Shown: in pieces, positions 16,643 through 23,684 of the stretch
Numbering within the stretch: the stretch's first letter is position 1
Layout of the letters: every line of letters begins with the position of its first letter
Origin: JABMRP01 sp964444795
GTDB taxonomy: Bacteria > Planctomycetota > Planctomycetia > Pirellulales > Thermoguttaceae
NCBI GenBank assembly: GCA_964444795.1
Contig: CAYUIQ010000064.1
Coordinates: 1 to 37,245 of the forward strand
DNA: 37,245 bases
Direction of reading: 5' to 3'
Notes under the pieces: model-generated
Database searches by the model: none
What the model saw: the letters and a program-made list of their open reading frames with translations, nothing else
What the model was told of the DNA's origin: nothing
Translations under genes and position numbers: made by a program

Positions 16643-17116
16643 GGTCTCCAGCGTGTGTTGAACGAATTTCCCCTGATCGGCCAAGCGTCGATACAGAGGA
16701 CGCTTTGAAAATCCTTCAAGGGGTTATGGTATCCCAATGTGAGTGTAATGCACAGCTTGCATCCGCCGGAGTCTCTCCTCGCTGCGGTTGCCCCGTAGGG
16801 CCAGTCCGTGGTGCTAACCTCAAAGACCGTGGACTCTTGGACAAGGTTCACTGACCAGCGAGAGCGCCAACCATGCCAACGGTAGGGCGGCACTTTTTCG
16901 CTTGGCGGCCCTGTCGGACCGGGGACTATCCAAGTATAGGCCGTCAAGGCGGCCGTAATCAATACAAGTTGTCTCGTCTTACGGGGGGGTGAGTTTGCTG
17001 GGACCACCTCCAGCGGCCCCTCTTGACCGGAAGCGTCCTACATGGCAGATTAGACTAGCGTCGTTTGGAGCGGGGCAATGCAATGAACTGCCCACCCCCC
17101 GCCAGACCGGTTTCAC
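16643..17116. other. thrS-tRNA gap, 474 bp
   Basis: No gene. Leftward thrS must start here: TGTGCA-17-TACCAT on the minus strand (about 16729-16757) is a weak candidate. Rightward, TTGACC at 17023-17028 with a poor -10 could serve the tRNA. A single GTGCTAAC (16811-16818) matches the motif clustered at 28077-28241 but is probably chance. No T-box features were recognised. Confidence 0.4.
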
Positions 17117-17191
17117 GGGCGATTAGCTCAGTTTGGTTAGAGCACTAGCTCGACAAGCTAGGGGTCACTGGTTCGAGCCCAGTATCGCCCA
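17117..17191 (+). tRNA. tRNA-Val (anticodon GAC)
   Basis: 75 nt, complete cloverleaf: acceptor GGGCGAT/ATCGCCC, D stem GCTC/GAGC, anticodon stem CTAGC/GCTAG, T arm ACTGG-TTCGAGC-CCAGT, discriminator A and no encoded CCA. The anticodon loop is TCGACAA, putting GAC (valine) at 34-36 but C instead of the near-universal U at position 33. A CTTTTTT run follows directly. The gene is immediately upstream of a rightward integrase, so its 3' end is the likely attachment site of the adjoining element. Confidence 0.93.
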
Positions 17192-17211
17192 CTTTTTTAA
17201 TCGGTTACGCT

Positions 17212-17246
17212 GTAATGGCTTGCGTCGAATCGACGCAAGCCATTAC
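17212..17246. repeat. perfect 16-bp inverted repeat between tRNA and integrase
   Basis: GTAATGGCTTGCGTCG (17212-17227), a 3-nt centre AAT, and its exact complement (17231-17246). It starts 20 bp after the tRNA end, so it is inside the element. It could be a terminator for the tRNA (a T-run lies before it, not after), an integrase/excisionase arm site or an operator for the integrase gene. Confidence 0.85.
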
Positions 17247-17363
17247 TTATGCGCCGATCGTTCCCTCTTGTCTGGTAGCACAGAAATAGCACAATATGTT
17301 GCTGCGGCGTTGCTCAGTGTTGCTGGGCCGTTCGCTATCAGACAGAGGGAAGGACATACGATC

Positions 17364-18668
17364 ATGGCGAGTTTGGACAGGCACACGTCGGGGGTATACC
17401 GCTTGCGGTTCCGCTTCGGGGGCCGGCAGTGGTATCGGTCGCTGGAAACGCAAGACGAACAGGAAGCCCAGCAAATCAAGTCCCGCGTCGAGCGCACCCT
17501 GCAGCTACTCAAAGCTGGGGACGTATCACTGCCGCCAGGCGTGACCGCGGAACAGACATGGCTATTCATCATGTCGGGTGGCCGCATCGTCGGGGAATTC
17601 GATGTCCCCCTGGAGTCCACATTGGGAGATGCCATTGACCGGTATTTCCGCGATATGCCAGACGGTGCCAAGGAAGAATCCTCGCTGTGCACTGAACGCA
17701 TCCACGCCAAGCATCTGCGGAAAATCCTGGGACGCAGCGCGCCCCTAGAGTCTATCGGCGTGGACCAGCTACAGTCCTACGTAAACCGCCGGGCAAAGTC
17801 GGTTGCCCCATACACGATCCGGAAAGAAGTCGGCACCTACCATCAGGTATGGAGCCACGCCAAGGCACGCGGGTTGGTGACGGGGGAGTGTCCCAAGAGA
17901 CATCTGAAGTTCCCCAAGTCACCGGAAAAACCGCCTTTCCAGACGTACGATCAGATTAAGCGTGCCATCAGGAACGGAGCGGATGAGGGCCTGTGGGACG
18001 CGTTGTTCTTGCGAGAGTCCGAGGTGCTGGGTGTATTGAAGTACGCGCAAGGTCACGCCGCCCATCTGTTCATTCCCCCGATGCTTGCCTTGGCCGCTGT
18101 CGGTCTGCGGAGGAGCGAGATACTTCGGTCCGAGGTGGCTGATCTGGACCTTGACCGCGGCGTGGTCCTGGTTCGAGAAAAGAAGAGAGTCAAGTCATCA
18201 TCGATGTCATTCAGGCGGGTAGACGTGCCGGTGTCGCCGGCTCCGTTTGTCCAAATTCTGCGCGACTGGTTGGACCAGCATCCGGGTGGCAAGTACACGA
18301 TTTGTGCGAAGCCCAACGAGCCGCTGACGTCGGATTCCGCGAGAGGGTATCTACATCGTACTCTTGGGACGCTGCTCAAGTGGCAAGAGTCCGCGAAGAA
18401 CAGGGCCAAGGAAGCCACGCCAAATAGGGAATCGTCCGGGCGGGCTAGGCCCAAGAAAAAGCGGCACCCAAAGTGGTCAAAAATTCGGGGGTTTCACGTG
18501 TTTCGGCATTCCTTTGCGTCGATTTGCGCGATGAAAGGCATCCATCCATCGATCATCGACGCATGGCTTGGCCACCAAACGGAGGAAATGCGACGTCGGT
18601 ATCGCCACCTGTTCCCCGAGGAGACGCAGGCCGCCCGTTTGGCATTGTTCAATGGGGAAACCGCATGA
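17364..18668 (+). CDS. tyrosine recombinase (phage-type integrase)
   Basis: Site-specific recombinase that inserts and excises the element, acting at the adjacent tRNA-Val. 434 residues. The N-terminal ~80 residues are an arm-binding-like domain (SGVYRLRFRFGGRQWYRSLET); a SAM-like core-binding domain spans about 85-190. The catalytic domain carries Arg249 (GLRRSEI), a Lys near 273, His378-x-x-Arg381 (HVFRHSF), His404 (LGHQT) and nucleophile Tyr413 (RRRYRHLFP). A charged insertion lies at about 340-372 between the Arg and His-x-x-Arg boxes. ATG at 17364 begins the recognisable sequence; the open frame extends upstream through the tRNA, which cannot be coding. It is convergent with the HEAT/HTH gene, with 32 bp between stops. 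Confidence 0.93.
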   Translation: MASLDRHTSGVYRLRFRFGGRQWYRSLETQDEQEAQQIKSRVERTLQLLKAGDVSLPPGVTAEQTWLFIMSGGRIVGEFDVPLESTLGDAIDRYFRDMPDGAKEESSLCTERIHAKHLRKILGRSAPLESIGVDQLQSYVNRRAKSVAPYTIRKEVGTYHQVWSHAKARGLVTGECPKRHLKFPKSPEKPPFQTYDQIKRAIRNGADEGLWDALFLRESEVLGVLKYAQGHAAHLFIPPMLALAAVGLRRSEILRSEVADLDLDRGVVLVREKKRVKSSSMSFRRVDVPVSPAPFVQILRDWLDQHPGGKYTICAKPNEPLTSDSARGYLHRTLGTLLKWQESAKNRAKEATPNRESSGRARPKKKRHPKWSKIRGFHVFRHSFASICAMKGIHPSIIDAWLGHQTEEMRRRYRHLFPEETQAARLALFNGETA

Positions 18669-18700
18669 GATGCTACGGCAAAAGCCAAGTCAATCACAGA

Positions 18701-20020
18701 TCACTTCGGGAGTCCTTGGTTCTGGATTTTGACAAGTTCGTCGTGCGAAATCCGCCAGTGGTCGCTGGCGTCCTTCTTCGATATGATTCGACCTTGATTG
18801 CACGCTTGCCGAATTGTCCACTCAGACTTGCCCAATCTCGTAGCGGCTTCCTTGACCGTATACCACTCCTTGTCGGCCGTGGAGGCTTGCCCTGCAGCCA
18901 CCCGCTGTTCGATCCGCTCCAGGCCCGCCTGCAAAGCTGACTCCAGAGTTGACTGCAAGGTCGCGAGCGCATCAGGGGGAAGAGACGCTGTATCGCCCTC
19001 AGGTTGATCGGAAGCTGGTGGAGCCGCTAGCTGGCTGCCAGTAGACGGGCCCACCTCCCACATCGTTTGCAGAGTCTGACGCGCAGGGGCGGCGGCTGGG
19101 CCAACCCGTCGGAGTATGGCCACAATCTCGCCACGCTTGTCGGCTCCATCGACCCGCGGGGCTACCAAAGCAGGAAGGTCGGCCGATTCGATCAGCGCCC
19201 GGGCGGCTTCCACACGAACCTCCTTATCGGGTGATTGGCCGACTGCTCCCGCCAGAACGTCAGCCAAGACTGGGCCTGCCGGCCGGGCCTCGGGTCCCAA
19301 CCACCCAAGAACCCAGCAGGCGGCGACTCGGACTCCGGCGGAGAGCCGGGCGTCGCAGACGATGGCCGCGAGCGTGTCAACGGCCTCCGAGGCTGCATTC
19401 TGGCCACAATCCTGCAATCCCTCGATCGCCAGCTGCATCAAGCTGTCGTCCTTTGATTCGGGCCCCACGACGACCCGCAGGAGGGCCGTGACAACCGGCA
19501 GAGGAGCCGTTGGCCCGAAGGCGCAGAGCGTCGCGATACCGGCCCTACGTACCCGAGGATCTGGATCTTCAGTAGCGCGACTGACCCGATCAACGAGCGT
19601 AGGTGATGCTGCCTCCGAGAAGTTGGCCAGACCCCGAACCACCTGTTCCCGAACGCCGGCGTCCGCATCCGCCGATGCTTCGACCAATGCCGCAACAGCC
19701 ACTTCGCTGGCCGTGTCGACGTCTCCGGTGTAGGTCTTTGCCGCTTCACCGAAATAGCCGAGCGTGTCGGCGGCGGCTGCCCGGAGTTCACGGTCTGGAT
19801 CCTGGAGGGTCACACGGAGACCATCAATCAGGCCATCCAGGTCACCACCGGTTCGCCGCGTATCACCCTCCAACCGCGCGAACAGCGTAGGTGCCTTCCG
19901 CCTCAATTGGTCGTAAAGGTCTGCAACGAACCGGGCAAGCGGTAGAGCACCACGCCGGAGCACTGCACCACGGTGATTTTCCCTGCCCCCGGGGCTGCTG
20001 TCATCGGTCGATGTTGTCAT
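18701..20020 (-). CDS. HEAT-repeat protein with C-terminal excisionase-type HTH
   Basis: 439 residues. Residues about 60-330 are a run of HEAT/armadillo-like helical pairs: DPDRELRAAAADTLGYFGEAA, DADAGVREQVVRGLANFSEAA, DPDPRVRRAGIATLCAFGPTA, KEVRVEAARALIESA. A linker follows, with a helix (LATLQSTLESALQAGLERIEQRV) that could dimerise. The last ~55 residues are an HTH_17/Xis-like domain: WYTVKEAATRLGKSEWTIRQACNQGRI. By context the HTH could make it the element's recombination directionality factor or a repressor, with the HEAT part as protein-binding scaffold. This is inference; no described protein with this fusion is known to me. It faces the integrase tail to tail. Confidence 0.75.
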   Translation of the reverse strand: MTTSTDDSSPGGRENHRGAVLRRGALPLARFVADLYDQLRRKAPTLFARLEGDTRRTGGDLDGLIDGLRVTLQDPDRELRAAAADTLGYFGEAAKTYTGDVDTASEVAVAALVEASADADAGVREQVVRGLANFSEAASPTLVDRVSRATEDPDPRVRRAGIATLCAFGPTAPLPVVTALLRVVVGPESKDDSLMQLAIEGLQDCGQNAASEAVDTLAAIVCDARLSAGVRVAACWVLGWLGPEARPAGPVLADVLAGAVGQSPDKEVRVEAARALIESADLPALVAPRVDGADKRGEIVAILRRVGPAAAPARQTLQTMWEVGPSTGSQLAAPPASDQPEGDTASLPPDALATLQSTLESALQAGLERIEQRVAAGQASTADKEWYTVKEAATRLGKSEWTIRQACNQGRIISKKDASDHWRISHDELVKIQNQGLPK

Positions 20021-20097
20021 CCTGGAAAATCCGAAAAGTGGCCGGTGGTTTGGGTGGTCCTGACGTCAATGCCTCGATTCTAGGGAACGGCCTCCGG

Positions 20098-20141
20098 TAC
20101 AGCAATTGCCCCGCGACGATACAGCAACTACCCCGCAACCG
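20098..20141. repeat. two 22-bp direct repeats upstream of the HEAT/HTH gene
   Basis: 20098-20119 and 20120-20141 share TACAGCAA-T-CCCCGC-AC with four or five differences. They sit about 80-120 bp upstream of the HEAT/HTH gene start, a fitting place for an operator. The 22-bp period is about two helical turns, so both copies face the same side of the DNA. Confidence 0.7.
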
Positions 20142-20278
20142 CTGTGCCGCGATTTGCGGCCCCGATCGGTATTTCACCGAGAGGCGGGCGGACGGCGGCG
20201 TCCCCCCGTCGACTGATCGCTTACTCCGGCCCAAAGGTGCCAACCCAGCGTAAACCTCTGTCTTGTAACCACTTAGAG

Positions 20279-20345
20279 TGGCACACACGCTACTGCCAGG
20301 TGGTGCCACCTCCGTCGCCGCCCGGGCACCTGGCACCAGTTAGCA
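20279..20345. repeat. inverted GGCACC/GGTGCC cluster
   Basis: Contains TGGCAC, GCCAGGTGGTGCCACCT and CACCTGGCACCAGTTAGCA. The last 14 bases (20332-20345, GGCACCAGTTAGCA) recur in exact reverse complement at 28134-28147 within the alternating-site array at the far end of the operon. Confidence 0.6.
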
Positions 20346-20447
20346 ATCCGAGAAGTGCCGACGAAAGTCCTGCTCCAAAAACGACTTACGGCCGGTTGGC
20401 GCAAATTCGGGGTGTGGTTACAGTGATGCCGCCGGGGCGAGGTCGAC

Positions 20448-20861
20448 TCACACCCGCTCACTGAGAATGTGCGCGCCCAGCAGGGCTTTGCGCATCGTCT
20501 GTTCGATAAGGCAGTCTTTCGGCTCATTGAAGATGCTGTCTGCCGCCCCAACGGGCCGCGCGCTGTCACGTTCGCAATACATGAGCACCACCAACTTCTG
20601 ACCGTCACCCGCGGGCAAGGCCAAGAGATGCGTGTGGGGGCTTGCGGGTTGAATGCGTCCTGTGTGTTGGCGCGCGGACTTGGCCACGGCAGCGGCTTGG
20701 TCGGCTAGTATGCGCCTTCGCAAGCGCAGGGTAAACTGGTCCGAATATAGGCGTTCGGCAGCGGCGTGGAGCACCGGGCAGGCATCTTGCCTCCCCCCAG
20801 CATCAACAAGACGGGCGCAGGCATGATCTTTCTTGAAGCAGCCAACGGAGACACCGGCCAT
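20448..20861 (-). CDS. hypothetical protein, divergent
   Basis: 137 residues, MAGVSVGCFKKDHACARL...ALLGAHILSERV. The composition is balanced and unlike the Arg/Pro/Ser-rich shadow frames around it, and it is the only sizeable frame in a 410-bp stretch, so I think it may be real. No family is recognised. Its ATG uses the same CCATGG as the rightward neighbour (starts at 20861 and 20860 on opposite strands), so either one true start is further in or the two genes share a very tight control region. No Shine-Dalgarno is evident. Confidence 0.4.
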   Translation of the reverse strand: MAGVSVGCFKKDHACARLVDAGGRQDACPVLHAAAERLYSDQFTLRLRRRILADQAAAVAKSARQHTGRIQPASPHTHLLALPAGDGQKLVVLMYCERDSARPVGAADSIFNEPKDCLIEQTMRKALLGAHILSERV

Positions 20862-22002
20862 GGGTAAATCTGCCAAGTCGCAAAGCCATGGCAGCCAACA
20901 GGGAGGGCGAGGGGACACGTCCCCTCTGCTCCCGAGCGACGTCAGCACGCTGCAGCGTATGGGGGACGAACTGGGCGAGTTTCTATCATCCTTCGAAGTC
21001 GAAGTCGATGAAGCACTGGCTGCGGCCCGGGCTGGGCGTCCGGACACATTCACCCGTGTAGAGCAGATCCTGACGTATCTCTTGGAACGGTATATTGGAG
21101 AACTGGGGGAGCGTTCGCGCCCCCCCGCTGTCACCAAGCAGCCTACAGGTCTCCCGGTCGGCAGCGGCTTGATGGCCGCCCTTACCTACCTTGATGCACG
21201 TGAGTGTTCGGATTGTCTGAGTAGTTTGCAAGCGGCAGTCAAGGCGCTACCCGCCAGGGACGCAGAGCCTGTCGGACGGAAACCGATCTTTCTCGGGACG
21301 GATGCTGAGCGAAGGGCTATGCGCAGGGAAGCCGAAGCGCAGGTTACCGCTGATCGGGAAAGAGTATCGGCTCTCATCGCTGCTGTAGAAGAGCCGCTCT
21401 GCCGCGTGCTTGAACTTCTGCGAGGATTGCTTACACGTGTTGTACGTGTGTTGACCGATCGCACACCGGCGGGTGGTAGTACGCGTGGTGCGTCTCGGCC
21501 CGCCGAGAAGAGGAGCTATACCCAAGGCCAAATGGACAATGCCATCCGGGAGTACAAGGCGCGAAGAGCGTCGAACTACGACGAATTGGTGAAGCGAGTC
21601 GAAGCCGGTGCCAAGGGCGCAAAGAAGGCAGCCCAAGAAATGTTTGGACGCAATGCCATCGCGAATGCACTGGGTGCAAGGGCACCTGCAATGGTGACCA
21701 AATCGCCAGTGTGGCATGAAATCGCGAGAGAGTTGCAGCTACCGTCCAAAGTGACCAGCGGGCACGGGGCGTCACGGCAGGTGAAGATGGGGCTCGACAT
21801 GGCGCTGGAGAGGCAGGCCGACACGCAGGAGGACGAGGTCGTGATACGGGCCATCCGCAACGAGATGTGCGACCGCATCCGCAGCACACTGGGGGCTGAC
21901 GAAGCAGAGGCGACAATTGAAAAATACCGGCGGGGCGACATGACGGAGGAAGATGTAGAAGAGATGCTCACGCTATTCGGCAGCGGGGAGAACGGGAAGT
22001 AG
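20860..22002 (+). CDS. hypothetical element protein
   Basis: 380 residues, no family recognised. The start at 20860 has GGAG 9 nt upstream. The N-terminal ~130 residues are mixed helical with an acidic segment (ELGEFLSSFEVEVDEALAAARAG); a Lys/Arg-rich helix region spans about 145-250; the C-terminal part (SYTQGQMDNAIREYKARRASNYDELVKRVEAG...NAIANALGARAPAMVTKSPVWHEIARELQLP) looks like a compact helical, possibly DNA-binding, domain. Similar placement upstream of a ParB-primase operon suggests an element-specific accessory or regulatory protein. It ends 195 bp before the small HTH gene; palindromic sites fill the gap. Confidence 0.65.
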   Translation: MGKSAKSQSHGSQQGGRGDTSPLLPSDVSTLQRMGDELGEFLSSFEVEVDEALAAARAGRPDTFTRVEQILTYLLERYIGELGERSRPPAVTKQPTGLPVGSGLMAALTYLDARECSDCLSSLQAAVKALPARDAEPVGRKPIFLGTDAERRAMRREAEAQVTADRERVSALIAAVEEPLCRVLELLRGLLTRVVRVLTDRTPAGGSTRGASRPAEKRSYTQGQMDNAIREYKARRASNYDELVKRVEAGAKGAKKAAQEMFGRNAIANALGARAPAMVTKSPVWHEIARELQLPSKVTSGHGASRQVKMGLDMALERQADTQEDEVVIRAIRNEMCDRIRSTLGADEAEATIEKYRRGDMTEEDVEEMLTLFGSGENGK

Positions 22003-22031
22003 CCTCGGCGCCACGCCTCCGCAACGCCCCA

Positions 22032-22064
22032 GGTCATGACCACCCCGAAGTGGTCATGACCACC
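22032..22064. promoter_or_regulatory. twin palindromic operator-like sites
   Basis: GGTCATGACCACC occurs at 22032-22044 and 22052-22064. The core GGTCATGACC is a perfect 10-bp palindrome and the copies are exactly 20 bp apart, about two helical turns. They lie upstream of the replication-type operon, so they probably bind a dimeric regulator of it. Confidence 0.55.
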
Positions 22065-22137
22065 TTCACACCCCGGTTTCTCGGGGGGAACGGCATTCTT
22101 AGCAGAATCCGTGACTTCTGCCTTCTCTTGTCGGGCC

Positions 22138-22175
22138 CCATTGCAGCATCTGATGTATTGGACATCAGACAATGG
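22138..22175. promoter_or_regulatory. hairpin/operator before the small HTH gene
   Basis: CCATTG (22138-22143) and TCTGATGT (22149-22156) pair with ACATCAGA (22162-22169) and CAATGG (22170-22175), leaving a 5-nt bulge and a 5-nt loop. It ends 22 bp before the HTH start, overlapping where promoter or leader would be. Confidence 0.5.
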
Positions 22176-22197
22176 CCCCCCCCCTGCGGAGAAAGCC

Positions 22198-22443
22198 ATG
22201 CGCTCTTATTCAACAGCGTCCACGGTTGGTGAAATCGCCCGCCGGCTCAGGACGCCCGTTCACCGTATCGCGTACGTCGTACGCACGCGCGGCCTGCGCC
22301 CTGTGGCCTGGGCGGGTAATGCGCGGATCTTCACGGAGCAGGACGTCGCCCGCATTGCGAGCGAGCTACAGCAAATCAACGAGGACCGCGCCGCGGCCAC
22401 GGAGGCACGGCAACAATCGCTTGGACAACAACAAGGAGTTTGA
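22198..22443 (+). CDS. small helix-turn-helix DNA-binding protein
   Basis: 81 residues. Residues 8-60 read as a MerR/HTH_17-like winged helix: TASTVGEIARRLRTPVHRIAYVVRTRGLRPVAWAGNARIFTEQDVARIASEL. A Gln/Ala/Glu-rich tail follows. Likely a transcription regulator of the operon it opens, with the palindromes immediately upstream as candidate targets; an excisionase role is the alternative. GGAG lies 6 nt before the ATG. The stop is 3 bp before the ParB-like gene. Confidence 0.7.
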   Translation: MRSYSTASTVGEIARRLRTPVHRIAYVVRTRGLRPVAWAGNARIFTEQDVARIASELQQINEDRAAATEARQQSLGQQQGV

Positions 22444-22446
22444 CAA

Positions 22447-23634
22447 ATGGCGAAGGATACCCAAAACAGCGATCCAGCGGGCAATGCTGCCGACGCGCCT
22501 AGCGGGCCTGCTGGCTCCGAGGGTGCATGCTGCGGCGATGATCGTGGTGGTGAGGTACAGACCAACACCGAACCGGTGACCATCACGTTGAGGATCGACG
22601 AGATCCAGCGTGCGGAAGAACTGCAGCCGCGAGTCGGAATCGACAAGGCGGTGGTCAAGCAGTACGCCGAACGGCTTCAGGCTGGCGACAAGTTTCCGCC
22701 GGTCCACGTTTTCGATGATGGCAACGACAAATGGCTTGCTGACGGTTACTTTCGGTGCGGTGCGGAGGAGGCGAGCGGGGACGACACCATCGTCTGCCTC
22801 GTGCATCGAGGAACGAAAGCGGATGCCGAGTGGTACGCCCTTCAGGCAAACAAGCGGCACGGCGCTCAACTGACCAATGCGGACAAGGCACGTGCTATCA
22901 AGAAGGCTTTGCGGCATCCTGTGGGCGCGAACCTCTCCGACCGGCAGATCGCCGAGCACGTGGGCGCCAGCCACGCCACGGTCGGCAAGTATCGGGCCGA
23001 GTTGGAGTCGACTGGTCAAGTTGACCAGTCACCGCAGCGCGTTGGCCGTGACGGGCGCGAGATCGACACCACCGGCATCGGCTCGCGCAGCAGCAAAGAC
23101 GCGGCATCGAGCCCGGCTGAAACGCCCACTTGTCGGAACTGTGGCGCCCACGAGGTAGATGAGGACGGAGATTGCCTGAAGTGCCGCGAACCGGATGTGG
23201 TGGCGCCCTCCCCTGACCTCGATGGTGACGATGATGGCGAAGAGGTCGAAGCTGGCCAGCAAGGTGGGGGTGACGACGACACAACTGCCAACGAAGCCCC
23301 TGAGGATGCGGATGAGGAAGACGCTGAGGCCGCCCACGCTGCCCGAAAGCGCCACGAAGCATACTGCCGCCGCCTGCCGCACTTTTCTGAAGGTGGACTT
23401 CTGACGGCGAAAGATAAGCCGGTTAAGGCCGCCGCAGACGCAGCCATCGATGCTCTTGTTGAGAAGGTACGCAGCGTTATCCGTGATCAAAGCCGGAAAC
23501 GGTGTAGCAAGGCGATCAAGACCGTGGGCGATGACGAGACGCTCCTGGCCATGGTCTTGACTTCAAGACTCAGGCAACGGCTCGACCCGGTCGAGTTGTT
23601 CGCCCCGAAAGACCCTTGCGATGACGAAAAGTAG
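22447..23634 (+). CDS. ParB/Spo0J N-terminal domain protein with zinc ribbon
   Basis: 395 residues. A ParB/Srx-like domain spans about 45-135 (LRIDEIQ...GIDKAVVKQYAERLQAGDKFPPVHVFDDG..WLADGYFR), followed by an HTH at about 163-185 (LSDRQIAEHVGASHATVGKYRAEL). Next come a four-Cys zinc-ribbon-like stretch (CRNCGAHEVDEDGDCLKC), a very acidic linker and a basic helical C-terminus. ParB domains bind centromere-like sites and, in this superfamily, CTP. No ParA partner is visible, so a role in origin recognition or regulation is as likely as partitioning. GGAG lies 8 nt before the ATG. Confidence 0.82.
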   Translation: MAKDTQNSDPAGNAADAPSGPAGSEGACCGDDRGGEVQTNTEPVTITLRIDEIQRAEELQPRVGIDKAVVKQYAERLQAGDKFPPVHVFDDGNDKWLADGYFRCGAEEASGDDTIVCLVHRGTKADAEWYALQANKRHGAQLTNADKARAIKKALRHPVGANLSDRQIAEHVGASHATVGKYRAELESTGQVDQSPQRVGRDGREIDTTGIGSRSSKDAASSPAETPTCRNCGAHEVDEDGDCLKCREPDVVAPSPDLDGDDDGEEVEAGQQGGGDDDTTANEAPEDADEEDAEAAHAARKRHEAYCRRLPHFSEGGLLTAKDKPVKAAADAAIDALVEKVRSVIRDQSRKRCSKAIKTVGDDETLLAMVLTSRLRQRLDPVELFAPKDPCDDEK

Positions 23635-23684
23635 CGCCCATAACCCGTGCCGTATACCCAAACCTGATCCTGGAATATCTATCT

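Larger units (their letters stand above)
20021..20447. other. gene-poor control region between HEAT/HTH gene and next ORF
   Basis: 427 bp with no believable gene. It contains two 22-bp tandem units (20098-20141) and a cluster of GGCACC/GGTGCC inverted motifs (about 20279-20345) ending in GGCACCAGTTAGCA. It probably holds divergent or element-wide regulatory sites. Confidence 0.5.

Noticed and set aside
16811..16818. GTGCTAAC outside the element (also at 36462-36469) as further members of the array
   Set aside because: Single 8-mers are expected about once by chance in the window; there is no clustering or inverted partner.
20144..20464. 106-codon ORF in the control region
   Set aside because: Proline/arginine-rich shadow composition crossing the inverted-repeat cluster; no family.
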